Part shown: positions 54,274 through 63,644 of the stretch, one piece after another
Layout of the letters: each line of letters opens with the position of its first letter
Position numbering within the stretch: position 1 is the stretch's first letter
DNA from: Lachnospiraceae bacterium RM5
GTDB taxonomy: Bacteria > Bacillota > Clostridia > Lachnospirales > Lachnospiraceae
Length of the DNA stretch: 64,000 nucleotides
Assembly: GCA_900110975.1 (NCBI GenBank)
Contig: FOFK01000002.1
Location: forward strand, 62,001 to 126,000
Direction: 5' to 3'
Notes under the pieces: generated by a model
Told to the model about the DNA's origin: nothing
Database searches by the model: none
What the model saw: only the letters and a program-made list of their open reading frames with translations
Position numbers and translations under genes: made by a program

Positions 54274-54303
54274 AAGAGCTTCAGTAATTAAACTGAAGCT
54301 CTT
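54274..54303. terminator. Bidirectional terminator between aroF and the recombinase gene
   Basis: A perfect 12-bp stem (AAGAGCTTCAGT and ACTGAAGCTCTT) with a 6-base loop is followed by Ts on the plus strand. It ends aroF and probably also the convergent recombinase gene. Confidence 0.9.
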
Positions 54304-54342
54304 ATTTTTATTACTTTGTTTTTTTACGTTTAATTATTATTT

Positions 54343-55176
54343 TTAACTATTTTTATAGCGGTTAACGGATGATAAAGAAATATATCCTAATTTTTTCTGG
54401 ATGTTCTTTTCATCTTCACCCTTTTTTACAAGGGCTTTTGCAAATGAATGTCTGAGGGAATATGGTGTTATATCCTCATCAAGTCCTGCATCCTTTGCAT
54501 ATTTCTTTATTAATTTCCAAAATCCCTGTCTGCTCATAGGTTTTCCTGAACAATTGACAAAAAGGAATTTTTCATCACCTTTAATAAGTCTGTTTCTTGC
54601 TCCATTTATGTATTTATTTACATAAAACCCAACTCTGTCATCATAAGAAACAAATCGTTCTTTATTATTTTCCTTCAAAATAAAATAATTTGAAGCTGTA
54701 TTTACATCATCAACAATAATACTTATTAATTCTGTAACTTTAAGGCCTGTAGCATACATAAGCTCAAGCATTGCCTTATCCCTTACTCCTTTGTCTGTAT
54801 CAGGATCCGGCTGACTTAAGAGTTTATCTACTTTTTCCATTTCAATAATCTTTGGATTTTTCTTCTCAATTACAGGTCCGTGTACGAACATTGTAGGATC
54901 ACTGCTTATCTTTCCTTCGTTTAACAAATAACGAAAGAAGGACTTCATCGATGCAATATGTCTTGCAATCGTTGAAGATGAATGTCCATTCTTTTCAAGC
55001 CATAATATATAACTGTTAATATTTGTCTGATTTATTTTATTTACAGCATAAACACCCTGACTAATAAAATATTTCCCAAATTTTTCTAAATCCCTTTTAT
55101 ATGATATATATGTATTTTTAGACATATGTCTTACATCTCTTAAAAAATCAATATATACCTCTATTGTTTCTTCCAT
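54343..55176 (-). CDS. XerC/XerD-like tyrosine recombinase with altered active site
   Basis: It has the two-domain layout of Xer recombinases: an N-terminal SAM-like domain (residues 1-95) and a catalytic domain. The catalytic set is Arg-Lys-His-Arg-His-Tyr in XerD. Here the first Arg is K146 (A-T-G-L-K-V-T-E-L), the Lys is kept (K172), the first His is Y239 (T-P-Y-S-L-R-H), Arg is kept (R242), the second His is Y265 (L-G-Y-I-S-L) and the Tyr nucleophile is kept (Y274). Three of six residues are thus changed, although the fold, length and S-R-Q-G-F-W-K stretch are intact. It may be a weak or inactive recombinase, or a DNA-binding protein. It follows proC by 50 bases and starts at the ATG after AGAGAGACGG. 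Confidence 0.8.
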   Translation of the reverse strand: MEETIEVYIDFLRDVRHMSKNTYISYKRDLEKFGKYFISQGVYAVNKINQTNINSYILWLEKNGHSSSTIARHIASMKSFFRYLLNEGKISSDPTMFVHGPVIEKKNPKIIEMEKVDKLLSQPDPDTDKGVRDKAMLELMYATGLKVTELISIIVDDVNTASNYFILKENNKERFVSYDDRVGFYVNKYINGARNRLIKGDEKFLFVNCSGKPMSRQGFWKLIKKYAKDAGLDEDITPYSLRHSFAKALVKKGEDEKNIQKKLGYISLSSVNRYKNS

Positions 55177-55225
55177 CCGTCTCTCTTTCTGCAACAAAAC
55201 TCATTCAAGTAGCTTATTTTATTTT

Positions 55226-56020
55226 TTAATCTATTCCTTCTGATTTTTTATAACATAAATCACAGGCTTTAATAATTGAATTTCTAAAGCCATACTCTTC
55301 CAAAGCAGATACACCTGCAATTGTAGTTCCACCAGGAGAACATACATTATCTTTAAGTTTAGAAGGGTGTTCTTTTGTTTCTAATACCATCTTAGCTGAT
55401 CCCATAACAGCCTGTGCTGCCATCTCAATTGCGGCATCTCTTGGAAGACCATATTTAACAGCTCCGTCAGCTAAAGCATCAATCATCATATATACATAAG
55501 CTGGTGATGAACCGCTTACACATGTAACAGCGCTCATCTGTCTTTCTTCTACTTTTCTGAATCTTCCAAATGAAGAAAAGATTTTTTCAATAATTTCAAT
55601 TTCTTCAAAATTAAAAATCTTATCATCATAGCAGATACCTGTCATTCCTGCACCTAAAAGTGCCGGAGTATTTGGCATTGCTCTTACGATTCTCTTATCA
55701 GCACCAAGTTTATTCTTTAAATAATCAATTGTAATACCAGGAGCAATAGAGATAATAACATGTTCTTCTCTTACAACATTTTCAATGCTCTTTAATACCT
55801 GATCATAATACTGAGGTTTTACGGATAAAATAATGTATTTTGATTTATTTGCACATTCAGCATTCGAATCTACATATTCAATCTCTGTTTCATTACAGAC
55901 TGCTTCACATCTGTTTTTATTTATTTCTGAAAAAATAATATCATTTTTAGGAAAGAGTCCCATAATTCCTTTTAACATTGCAAAACCCATATTTCCCATT
56001 CCGATAAATCCAATTTTCAT
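55226..56020 (-). CDS. proC: Pyrroline-5-carboxylate reductase
   Basis: ProC makes proline from pyrroline-5-carboxylate with NAD(P)H. The Rossmann start I-G-F-I-G-M-G-N-M-G near residue 3 binds the coenzyme. R-A-M-P-N-T-P-A near residue 112 and the C-terminal D-N-V-C-S-P-G-G-T-T-I-A-G near residue 228 are family signatures. The 264 residues are normal. It lies between a PLP aminotransferase gene and the recombinase gene, all in one direction. No proA or proB is present. Confidence 0.96.
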   Translation of the reverse strand: MKIGFIGMGNMGFAMLKGIMGLFPKNDIIFSEINKNRCEAVCNETEIEYVDSNAECANKSKYIILSVKPQYYDQVLKSIENVVREEHVIISIAPGITIDYLKNKLGADKRIVRAMPNTPALLGAGMTGICYDDKIFNFEEIEIIEKIFSSFGRFRKVEERQMSAVTCVSGSSPAYVYMMIDALADGAVKYGLPRDAAIEMAAQAVMGSAKMVLETKEHPSKLKDNVCSPGGTTIAGVSALEEYGFRNSIIKACDLCYKKSEGID

Positions 56021-56079
56021 AACGCTATCCTTCCCGGTATTTAACCTTATTATGTTTATTATTTAATTATTTTATTTAA

Positions 56080-57369
56080 TTATTTTGCACTTAAAATCTT
56101 ATCAACAGAAACAAGCTTTACACATAATGCAAAGAGTTTTGCAGCCTGCTTCATTTCTTCTGCATCAGGATATGATGGTGCAATTCTGATATTTGAATCC
56201 TTAGGATCGTTTTTATATGGATATGTTGCTCCTGCACCTGTAAGAACCATTCCTGCTTCCTTACATTTTGCAACAATATCTTTTGCACAACCTTCTAATG
56301 CATTAAATGAAATAAAATATCCACCAAGTGGTCTTGTCCATGTACCAATTCCAAGTCCGCCAAGTTCTGAATCTAATACTGAAAGTACAGCATCAAATTT
56401 AGGTCTCAATATTTCTGCATGTTTCTTCATATGATTCTTTGTATTTTCAACATCTTTTAAGAATCTTACATGTCTTAACTGGTTTGCTTTATCAAAACCA
56501 ATTGTCTGAACTGACATATATTTTCTGATAGAATCAAGATTTTTCTTAGATGCTGCAATAGCTGAAATTCCTGCACCTGCAAAAGTCATCTTTGATGTTG
56601 AGCAGAATTCATAAACAATATCTTCATTTCCTGCTTTTTGACATTCATCAATAATATTTAAAAGCTTAACTTCTTTGTTATCATAATATAAATCATGGAT
56701 ACAATATGCATTATCCCAGAAAATTCTAAAATCTTTAGCAGCTGGTTTAAGATTTGCAAATCTTTTTACAACTTCATCAGAGTATACGATTCCTGATGGA
56801 TTTGCAAACTTAGGAACACACCATACACCTTTTACAGACTCATCATTATTTACATATTCTTCAATCATGTCCATATCAGGACCTTCTTCATTTGTTGGAA
56901 TATTAATCATTTCAATTCCAAACTGCTCACAGATTGCAAAATGTCTGTCATATCCAGGTACCGGGCATAAGAATTTTACCTTATCCAGCTTACACCATGG
57001 TGTTGAATCAAGAACTCCAAAAATCATTGCTCTTGCGATTGTATCATACATTACGTTTAAGCTGGCATTACCACAAACAATAATATTTTCAGTATCAACT
57101 TCTAAAATACCTGCCATAAGTCTTTTAGCTTCATTGATACCATCCAAACTTCCGTAATTTCTAATATCCATACCTGTTTCAGTATTTAAATTACTTTCTT
57201 TTGTAATAATATCAAGCATGTCATTTGATAATGACAACTGTTCAGCCGATGGCTTACCTCTTGACATATCAAGGCTTATACCTTTACTCTTTTCATCATT
57301 ATATTCTTTTTCTAAATTCTTCTTTAATTCAAGTAATTCATCTTTAGATAATTCGCTTAATGTTTTCAT
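56080..57369 (-). CDS. Aspartate-type aminotransferase, PF12897-like
   Basis: A PLP enzyme of 429 residues that resembles the Ic subgroup of aspartate aminotransferases. It has S-L-D-M-S-R-G-K-P-S near residue 33, P-K-F-A-N-P-S-G near residue 190 (in place of N-N-P-T-G), D-N-A-Y-C-I-H-D-L-Y near residue 224 and the PLP lysine in C-S-T-S-K-M-T-F-A-G-A-G near residue 260. It has its own promoter after the rny terminator and probably leads a transcript with proC and the recombinase gene. The substrate assignment rests on the family only. Confidence 0.82.
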   Translation of the reverse strand: MKTLSELSKDELLELKKNLEKEYNDEKSKGISLDMSRGKPSAEQLSLSNDMLDIITKESNLNTETGMDIRNYGSLDGINEAKRLMAGILEVDTENIIVCGNASLNVMYDTIARAMIFGVLDSTPWCKLDKVKFLCPVPGYDRHFAICEQFGIEMINIPTNEEGPDMDMIEEYVNNDESVKGVWCVPKFANPSGIVYSDEVVKRFANLKPAAKDFRIFWDNAYCIHDLYYDNKEVKLLNIIDECQKAGNEDIVYEFCSTSKMTFAGAGISAIAASKKNLDSIRKYMSVQTIGFDKANQLRHVRFLKDVENTKNHMKKHAEILRPKFDAVLSVLDSELGGLGIGTWTRPLGGYFISFNALEGCAKDIVAKCKEAGMVLTGAGATYPYKNDPKDSNIRIAPSYPDAEEMKQAAKLFALCVKLVSVDKILSAK

Positions 57370-57409
57370 ACAAAGCCTCCATTACAAAAATTGATAATAA
57401 ACCTAAACT

Positions 57410-57438
57410 ATTTTAATATAACAACTTAAATTTTGCAA
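57410..57438 (-). promoter_or_regulatory. Promoter of the PF12897 aminotransferase gene
   Basis: On the minus strand TTGCAA (57433-57438) and TAAAAT (57410-57415) with 17-base spacing follow the rny terminator. Confidence 0.55.
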
Positions 57439-57440
57439 TA

Positions 57441-57480
57441 AAAAAAGAACTGCTACATTGATATATAGCAATTCTTTTTT
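57441..57480 (-). terminator. Intrinsic terminator after rny
   Basis: A roughly 15-bp stem with one G-U pair on the minus strand and T-runs on the exit side lies about 40 bases after the rny stop. Confidence 0.85.
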
Positions 57481-57518
57481 ACTTATAAATAAATCTAAAT
57501 AATTATCAAATTAAAAAT

Positions 57519-59066
57519 TTATTTTGCGTAATCAACGACTCTGCTTTCGCGAATCATGCTTACTTTTATCTGTCCTGGATATTGAAGCTGTTCTTCAATA
57601 CTCTTTGCAATATTTCTTGCTAAAAGTACCATTTCAGCATCACTAACTTTTTCAGGAACAACCATAACTCGAATCTCTCTACCCGCTTGAATAGCAAAAG
57701 ATTTTTCAACTCCGTCTAACTCATTAGCAATATTTTCTAACTCTGTTAATCTGTTTGTATAAGTGTCTAATGTTTCTTTTCTTGCACCAGGTCTTGCTGC
57801 TGAAATAGCATCTGCAGCCTGAACAAGATATGCAATAAGGGATTCAGGTTCACAATCCCCATGATGCGCTGCCACCGCATTTAAAATAACTGCTGATTCT
57901 TTATATTTCTTACATAAATCCACACCAATCTGGATGTGAGATCCTTCAAGTTCTCTATCAAGAGACTTACCAATATCATGAAGTAATCCGGCTCTCTTTG
58001 CAAGTCTTACATCACAACCTACTTCTGCTGCTAAATTTCCAGCAATTATAGCAACTTCGATTGAATGTTTAAGTGCATTCTGACCGTAACTTGTTCTAAA
58101 TTTCATCTTACCAAGAAGTTTGATAAGTTCTGGATGAATACCATGAACACCAACTTCCATAGTTGCTGCTTCTCCAGCCTCTCTCATGTTGTTGTCAACT
58201 TCTTTTTTAGCTTTCTCAACCATTTCTTCGATTCTTGTTGGATGAATTCTTCCATCAACAATAAGCTTTTCAAGAGCAATTCTTGCAATTTCTCTTCTGA
58301 CTGGATCAAATCCTGATAAAACAACAGTTTCAGGTGTATCATCGATTTCAAGGTTAACACCGGTAAGAGTTTCAAATGTACGTATATTACGTCCTTCTCT
58401 ACCAATAATTCTTCCCTTCATATCATCATTTGGTAATTCAACTACGGAGATAGTTGACTCTGATACCTGATCTACAGAACATTTCTGAATTGCTAAAACA
58501 ACACAGTCTCTGGCTTTCTTATCAGCTTCTTCTTTGGCTTTTGTCTCTAATTCTTTAATCAGCTTGGCAGTATCATATTTGACATCTTCTTCAACACTCT
58601 TTAATAAAAATTCTTTTGCCTGTTCGGAGGTCAATCCGGAGATTCGTTCTAATTCCTGAATTCTCTGCTCATTAAGTTTTGAAACTTCAGCTTTTAACTT
58701 TGCTAATTCTTCTTCACGTTTAACAAGGTTAGCTTCTTTCTTCTCGATCTGTTCAGATTTCTTATCAACAGCCTCTTCTTTAGAAAGAACTCGCTTTTCA
58801 AAACGCTGTATCTCAGCCCTTCGTTCCTTACTCTCCTTATCAAGTTCATTTTTAGTTCTTATAGATTCTTCTTTAGCTTCAAGTGCTGCTTCACGCTTTA
58901 AATTCTCTGCAGACTTTATAGCATCATCTACTATTCTTCTACCACGCTCTTCAGCGTTACCAACTTCTGCTTCATAAGTTTTCTTTCTATAAGTAATAGC
59001 TAAAAACCAGGATATAGGAGCCGTAATGACTAAGGTAATTATCGCTGTAATAATTATCGCAGTCAC
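57519..59066 (-). CDS. rny: Ribonuclease Y
   Basis: RNase Y is a membrane-bound endonuclease that starts decay of many mRNAs in Firmicutes. One N-terminal membrane helix (residues 2-25) is followed by a long charged coiled coil to about residue 190, a KH RNA-binding domain with I-I-G-R-E-G-R-N-I near residue 220, and an HD domain with L-L-H-D-I-G-K near residue 360. The 515 residues are the usual length. The start codon is GTG, directly after GGAGG. It lies 75 bases after recX. Confidence 0.96.
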   Translation of the reverse strand: MTAIIITAIITLVITAPISWFLAITYRKKTYEAEVGNAEERGRRIVDDAIKSAENLKREAALEAKEESIRTKNELDKESKERRAEIQRFEKRVLSKEEAVDKKSEQIEKKEANLVKREEELAKLKAEVSKLNEQRIQELERISGLTSEQAKEFLLKSVEEDVKYDTAKLIKELETKAKEEADKKARDCVVLAIQKCSVDQVSESTISVVELPNDDMKGRIIGREGRNIRTFETLTGVNLEIDDTPETVVLSGFDPVRREIARIALEKLIVDGRIHPTRIEEMVEKAKKEVDNNMREAGEAATMEVGVHGIHPELIKLLGKMKFRTSYGQNALKHSIEVAIIAGNLAAEVGCDVRLAKRAGLLHDIGKSLDRELEGSHIQIGVDLCKKYKESAVILNAVAAHHGDCEPESLIAYLVQAADAISAARPGARKETLDTYTNRLTELENIANELDGVEKSFAIQAGREIRVMVVPEKVSDAEMVLLARNIAKSIEEQLQYPGQIKVSMIRESRVVDYAK

Positions 59067-59140
59067 AGGAGCACCTCCTTAATATTTAGTTTTCATTGTA
59101 CAAAACAACAAATTTATTTTAACTTTTTTTGGTAAATATG

Positions 59141-59773
59141 TCAAGACTTTAACCTTTCATATACCTCATTTACCATGTCATATTTATACCCTTTCATAAC
59201 AATCTGCATAATAATTTTACTAATGTCTTTTTTATCTGTTTTTTCTAATATTTTCTTCTTAAGCATTTCTTTTTTTATAAGATTCATTTGAATATCTTTT
59301 ATAGAATCACCATCTTCATTTAATTCTTTCTCGATTTCTTCAAATGAATCCTGTATCATCTGGTTATTTATGCCTTTTCCCATAAGATAAGTCTTTATCT
59401 TATTAAAATTTTTATTCTTAATATGATATCTTATATAATTCTTTGTATATCTCTCATCATCTATATAACCATATGAAATAAGCTTATCAATAGTAGCTTC
59501 AACAATGTCTTCCGGATATCCAGCAAGTACTAATTTATCTCTAAGTTCCTTTGAAGTCTTATCAGATTTCTCCAATATAAATCCGGCTCTTTTTAAACAT
59601 CTTTTTGGCAAAACATTAGAAATAATCTGAAAATATACATCTTCCTCAATCTCATTGCCTTCAGCAATTTTATATAATCTTAGCTCTCTATTATATAAAA
59701 CAAAGGATATATCATAATCTATGATAACTTTACTTTTCTGTTTATCAAGAGGCTTTACCTGCGTAATAAGCAT
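59141..59773 (-). CDS. recX: Regulatory protein RecX
   Basis: RecX binds RecA filaments and limits recombination activity. The 210 residues show the repeated three-helix pattern: A-G-F-I-L-E-K-S-D-K-T-S-K-E-L-R-D-K-L near residue 62 and G-Y-I-D-D-E-R-Y-T-K-N-Y-I near residue 100 are typical. The ATG overlaps the recA stop codon as TAATG, so it is translated by coupling and shares the SOS promoter. Confidence 0.92.
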   Translation of the reverse strand: MLITQVKPLDKQKSKVIIDYDISFVLYNRELRLYKIAEGNEIEEDVYFQIISNVLPKRCLKRAGFILEKSDKTSKELRDKLVLAGYPEDIVEATIDKLISYGYIDDERYTKNYIRYHIKNKNFNKIKTYLMGKGINNQMIQDSFEEIEKELNEDGDSIKDIQMNLIKKEMLKKKILEKTDKKDISKIIMQIVMKGYKYDMVNEVYERLKS

Positions 59774-60810
59774 TATTCATCATCGCTTTCTGCCTTTGTG
59801 TCTGAATCACTTACTGCATCAAATCCATAATATTCTCTTACTTTTGCTTCAATCTCATCTCTAAGTTCAGGATTCTCTATAAGGGTTAACTTTGCATTTT
59901 CTCTACCCTGTCCAATCTTATCTCCATTATATGCATACCATGCACCGCTCTTTTGAACAATATCACAGTTTGCTGCCAAATCAAGGATATCTCCCTCCTT
60001 AGAGATACCTTTACCAAACATAATATCAAATTCAGCTTCTTTAAATGGTGGCGCAACTTTATTCTTAACTACTTTTACTTTAGCTCTGTTACCGATAACT
60101 TCACCATTCTGCTTTAATGTCTCTGATTTTCTGACTTCAAGTCTGACTGATGCATAGAACTTAAGTGCTCTACCACCTGTTGTAACTTCAGGATTACCAA
60201 ATACAATACCAACTTTTTCTCTAAGCTGGTTAATAAATACAACAATACAATTTGACTTACTGATAACTGCTGTAAGCTTTCTAAGTGCCTGGGACATAAG
60301 TCTTGCATGAAGACCCATGTGTGAATCGCCCATATCTCCATCAATCTCCGCCTTAGGAACTAAGGCTGCAACTGAGTCAACAATAATAATATCCACAGCA
60401 CCTGATCTTACAAATGTCTCTGTAATCTCTAATGCCTGCTCACCAAAGTCAGGCTGTGATATGTAAAGATTATCAATATCTACACCAATGTTCTTAGCAT
60501 AAACAGGATCCAAAGCGTGCTCTGCATCAATAAATCCTGCAATACCACCACGCTTTTGTACTTCTGCAATCATATGAAGTGCAACTGTTGTCTTACCACT
60601 TGATTCAGGTCCATAAACTTCTATAATTCTTCCCTTTGGTAATCCTCCAACACCTAAGGCTATATCAAGACTTAATGATCCTGTAGGTACTGATTCTATA
60701 GTCATAGCAGCCTCCGGGCTTCCAAGTTTCATAACTGATCCTTTACCATGCTGCTTCTCTATCTGTGTAATAGCTGATTCTAATGCTTTAATTTTCTCAC
60801 TGTTTTCCAT
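59773..60810 (-). CDS. recA: Recombinase RecA
   Basis: RecA forms filaments on single-stranded DNA, drives strand exchange and activates LexA cleavage. The 345 residues carry Walker [10 protein letters not shown] near residue 65, the I-I-V-D-S-V-A-A-L Walker B near residue 140, and loop L2 with [13 protein letters not shown] near residue 205. The C-terminal tail is acidic, as is normal. GGAGG precedes the ATG. A strong promoter with an overlapping SOS box lies upstream, and recX is coupled downstream. Confidence 0.98.
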   Translation of the reverse strand: MENSEKIKALESAITQIEKQHGKGSVMKLGSPEAAMTIESVPTGSLSLDIALGVGGLPKGRIIEVYGPESSGKTTVALHMIAEVQKRGGIAGFIDAEHALDPVYAKNIGVDIDNLYISQPDFGEQALEITETFVRSGAVDIIIVDSVAALVPKAEIDGDMGDSHMGLHARLMSQALRKLTAVISKSNCIVVFINQLREKVGIVFGNPEVTTGGRALKFYASVRLEVRKSETLKQNGEVIGNRAKVKVVKNKVAPPFKEAEFDIMFGKGISKEGDILDLAANCDIVQKSGAWYAYNGDKIGQGRENAKLTLIENPELRDEIEAKVREYYGFDAVSDSDTKAESDDE

Positions 60811-60833
60811 AATACCTCCATCTTCGTCTTAAA

Positions 60834-60847
60834 CGAACGAATGTTTG
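60834..60847. promoter_or_regulatory. SOS (LexA/DinR) box of recA
   Basis: CGAACGAATGTTTG agrees with the Gram-positive LexA consensus CGAACRNRYGTTYG at every fixed position. It lies just downstream of the -10 element, at the transcription start, a place where a repressor would block RNA polymerase. Confidence 0.85.
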
Positions 60848-60856
60848 TTTTTTATT

Positions 60857-60885
60857 ATATTATCTTATATAGTTTAAATTGTCAA
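60857..60885 (-). promoter_or_regulatory. Promoter of recA-recX
   Basis: On the minus strand a perfect TTGACA (60880-60885) is followed after 17 bases by TAATAT (60857-60862); the SOS box directly follows. Confidence 0.7.
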
Positions 60886-60968
60886 TCACTTTTGTACAGG
60901 TAATTGCAATTATATTCTCAATTCAACATTTTGTCAATGTTGCATCCATATTTTTTTACAATAAAAAA

Positions 60969-61005
60969 GCATATTCAAAACATCCGGTAAATGTATTGAA
61001 TATGC
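60969..61005 (-). terminator. Intrinsic terminator after cinA
   Basis: A perfect 10-bp stem (GCATATTCAA and TTGAATATGC) with a long loop that can pair further is followed by T-runs on the minus strand, separating cinA from the recA promoter. Confidence 0.8.
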
Positions 61006-61027
61006 CTGAATTTACTATGTACTTAAA

Positions 61028-61492
61028 TTAAATACCCAAAATATTTTTCAACATTAAAAATGCTTTTTCTACAGCAGAGCGTCTTATTTTTTCTCTATAA
61101 CCGCCAAATATATATCTTTCTGTATAAATATTTCCATCAAAATATATACCGATACATACTGTTCCCACAGGTATATATTCTGTTCCACCACTTGGTCCTG
61201 CAAGACCGGTTATTGAAACTGCTATATCTGCACCACTTATTTTTGCTCCGCCTTTTGCCATTTCTGCTGCAACATTTTCACTTACAACATTGTATTTTTC
61301 AATAGTTTCATGAGATACGCCAACAATTCTTTCCTTTGCTTCGGCAGAATATGTAACATATCCTTCATTAAAAACCTCTGATGCCCCCGGAACACTTACT
61401 ATCTCAGAAGCAAGCATACCACCTGTACAGGATTCAACTGTTGTAATATGCATTTTTTTATTTAATAAAAAATCTACGATTTCTTCTTTCAT
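61028..61492 (-). CDS. CinA C-terminal domain protein (nicotinamide-nucleotide amidase, PncC)
   Basis: A 154-residue single-domain protein that matches only the deamidase part of CinA; no N-terminal MoaB-like pyrophosphatase is attached. E-S-C-T-G-G-M-L-A near residue 20 and S-I-T-G-L-A-G-P-S-G-G-T near residue 93 are the active-site stretches of PncC, which recycles pyridine nucleotides by deamidating nicotinamide mononucleotide. Short CinA proteins next to pgsA and recA are common in Firmicutes. The starting Met has a reasonable upstream site. Confidence 0.9.
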   Translation of the reverse strand: MKEEIVDFLLNKKMHITTVESCTGGMLASEIVSVPGASEVFNEGYVTYSAEAKERIVGVSHETIEKYNVVSENVAAEMAKGGAKISGADIAVSITGLAGPSGGTEYIPVGTVCIGIYFDGNIYTERYIFGGYREKIRRSAVEKAFLMLKNILGI

Positions 61493-61510
61493 ATTATCAT
61501 CCGTTCTTTA

Positions 61511-62053
61511 TTATTTATTATTATTATCTTCAAGAACACCCTTGTTTTTCACAAGATAATCAACAAGCGAAATAATAGTAAGAGCAAACGCAGTCCATAC
61601 ACAGAAGTATTCTATTGCTACATACCACATAAATTTAAAATCGATAATAAGCACAATAATCATTATCATCTGGAAGGTTGTTTTAAATTTTCCCCACCAT
61701 CCAGCAGCAATAACAACTCCATTATCTGCAGCAATAGTTCGAAGGCCGCTGATAATAAGTTCTCTGCTTATGATAATAATAACCATCCAGGAATATAATT
61801 TATCTCCAATAAGCAAAATCATCGCTGCCGAAACAAGTAATTTATCCGCTAATGGATCCATAAATTTTCCAAAATTTGTAACCAAGTTATATTTTCTTGC
61901 AATCTTTCCATCAAGCAAATCAGTAAGACTTGCTATAATAAATATTGAAACCGCAATATATCTGTTACCCGGTATGGAATCAAGCAACATAATTACTACA
62001 AAAAATGGAATTAATATAACTCTGAACATTGTCAATTTATTAGGTAAATTCAT
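61511..62053 (-). CDS. pgsA: CDP-diacylglycerol-glycerol-3-phosphate 3-phosphatidyltransferase
   Basis: PgsA makes phosphatidylglycerol phosphate, the precursor of the main anionic phospholipid. It is a multi-spanning membrane enzyme. The CDP-alcohol phosphotransferase motif D-G-x2-A-R-x8-G-x3-D-x3-D is present as D-L-L-D-G-K-I-A-R through G-K-F-M-D-P-L-A-D. I chose the ATG at M-N-L-P-N-K, with GAAAGG just upstream, giving 180 residues, instead of the longer reading that would overlap rimO. It sits in the conserved rimO-pgsA-cinA-recA order. Confidence 0.94.
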   Translation of the reverse strand: MNLPNKLTMFRVILIPFFVVIMLLDSIPGNRYIAVSIFIIASLTDLLDGKIARKYNLVTNFGKFMDPLADKLLVSAAMILLIGDKLYSWMVIIIISRELIISGLRTIAADNGVVIAAGWWGKFKTTFQMIMIIVLIIDFKFMWYVAIEYFCVWTAFALTIISLVDYLVKNKGVLEDNNNK

Positions 62054-62066
62054 ATTATTTCCTTTC

Positions 62067-63401
62067 TCAAACCATCTCACCTATGAGATCATATCCTGAT
62101 GCTTTTATCACTTTTGCTTTCACAATATCTCCGGTCATAAGCTCTATGTCTGTATTTATAAAAATATTTCCATCAACTGAAGGCGCATCCATATATGTTC
62201 TTCCGACATAAACACCTTCTTCAACAAGTTTTCCTTCAATAATCACATAATAGGTATTACCTATTTTTTTATCCGCATTTTCAAATGCTATTTCCTGCTG
62301 AAGAAGCATTACTTCGTCACGTCTTTTCACCTTAACATCTTCATCAATCTGTAACGGCATTTCACATGCTTTTGTTCCTTCTTCAGGGGAATATGTAAAT
62401 ACACCCAATCTGTCAAATTCCAGTTCATCAACCTTATCCATCATTATTTCAAAATCCTCATCTGTCTCGCCAGGAAATCCTGTGATAAGAGTGGTTCTTA
62501 AAACAATATCAGGAATTTCTTTTCTAAGTTTATAAACTAAATTTGTTATTTCTTCATTTGTAGTTTTTCTACCCATTTTTGCAAGAATATTATCGCTGAA
62601 ATGCTGTATTGGCATATCAATATAATTGCAAATCTTTTTTTCTTCCTTCATCACTTCTATAAGTTCATCCGTAATTTCTTCCGGATAACAGTATAAAAGT
62701 CTGATAAAGAATAATCCTTCTATCTCACAAAGCTTTTTTAGAAGTAATGGCAAAGCTTTTTTACCATATAAGTCAATACCATAAACCGTTGTTTCCTGTG
62801 CAACTAAAATAAGTTCCTTAACCCCTTTAGCTGCAAGCCTTTTAGCAGCATCCACGATTTTTTCCATAGGAACGCTTCTGTAATCTCCTCTGATGCTTGG
62901 TATAATGCAATAAGTACAACGTTTATTACATCCTTCTGCTATCTTTAAGTAAGAAGAATATCCACCTGTTGTAACAATTCTTGTATCTTCAACATATGGA
63001 AGATTCCTTAAATCATCAAATCTCTGATATTTATTGCCATTTTTTATTTCATCTATGGCTTTAACAATATCTTCGTATGATGTTGTACCAAGAATAGCAT
63101 CAACTTCAGGTATTTCCTTTATAATTTCATCTTTATATCTTTGAGCTAAACATCCTGTAACTACTATTCCCATAAGCTTACCATCATTTTTTAAATCAGC
63201 CAGATGAAGAATATTTTCTATACTTTCTTCCTTAGCATCACCAATAAAACAACAGGTATTTACAATGGCAATATCAGCTTCATTTTCATCATCAGTAAAT
63301 GTATAATTTTCTTTATTAAGTAAACCAAGCATTTCCTCAGAATCCACAAGATTCTTATCGCATCCTAAAGATATAAAAAGTATTTTTAAATCAGTACTCA
63401 T
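62067..63401 (-). CDS. rimO: Ribosomal protein S12 methylthiotransferase
   Basis: RimO adds a methylthio group to an aspartate of ribosomal protein S12 using two iron-sulfur clusters. The N-terminal UPF0004 domain has cysteines in G-C-D-K-N-L-V-D-S-E, N-T-C-C-F and T-G-C-L-A-Q. The radical-SAM cluster is C-N-K-R-C-T-Y-C-I-I-P near residue 155, and a TRAM domain ends the 444 residues. The start S-T-D-L-K-I-L-F-I-S-L-G-C-D-K-N is RimO-like rather than MiaB-like. It lies 13 bases before pgsA. Confidence 0.95.
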   Translation of the reverse strand: MSTDLKILFISLGCDKNLVDSEEMLGLLNKENYTFTDDENEADIAIVNTCCFIGDAKEESIENILHLADLKNDGKLMGIVVTGCLAQRYKDEIIKEIPEVDAILGTTSYEDIVKAIDEIKNGNKYQRFDDLRNLPYVEDTRIVTTGGYSSYLKIAEGCNKRCTYCIIPSIRGDYRSVPMEKIVDAAKRLAAKGVKELILVAQETTVYGIDLYGKKALPLLLKKLCEIEGLFFIRLLYCYPEEITDELIEVMKEEKKICNYIDMPIQHFSDNILAKMGRKTTNEEITNLVYKLRKEIPDIVLRTTLITGFPGETDEDFEIMMDKVDELEFDRLGVFTYSPEEGTKACEMPLQIDEDVKVKRRDEVMLLQQEIAFENADKKIGNTYYVIIEGKLVEEGVYVGRTYMDAPSVDGNIFINTDIELMTGDIVKAKVIKASGYDLIGEMV

Positions 63402-63406
63402 ATTTT

Positions 63407-63643
63407 TTATTCTTCGTCGTCTCCAACGATTTTAATCTTACCTTCATACAACTCTTCAACAGCTACAGATAAAGGTTTTTTACCTGCTCCGTTAATCTTT
63501 GGTTCTTCACCGCCAATAATCTGTCTTGCTCTTTTTGCTGTTGCCATAACAATTGAATATCTGCTCTGTACAACAGGCTGTTCTCCTGGTTCATAATCTC
63601 CGTTAACAACTGACATTAATTCTGTGTATGATGGATGTATCAT
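63407..63643 (-). CDS. rpoZ: RNA polymerase omega subunit
   Basis: Omega helps beta-prime fold and join RNA polymerase. The 78-residue protein starts with H-P-S-Y-T-E-L, and the core S-R-Y-S-I-V-M-A-T-A-K-R-A-R-Q-I near residue 28 and K-P-L-S-V-A-V-E-E near residue 55 are the family's conserved helices. It follows gmk directly, as in most Firmicutes, and precedes rimO by 5 bases. Confidence 0.92.
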   Translation of the reverse strand: MIHPSYTELMSVVNGDYEPGEQPVVQSRYSIVMATAKRARQIIGGEEPKINGAGKKPLSVAVEELYEGKIKIVGDDEE

Positions 63644-63644
63644 A

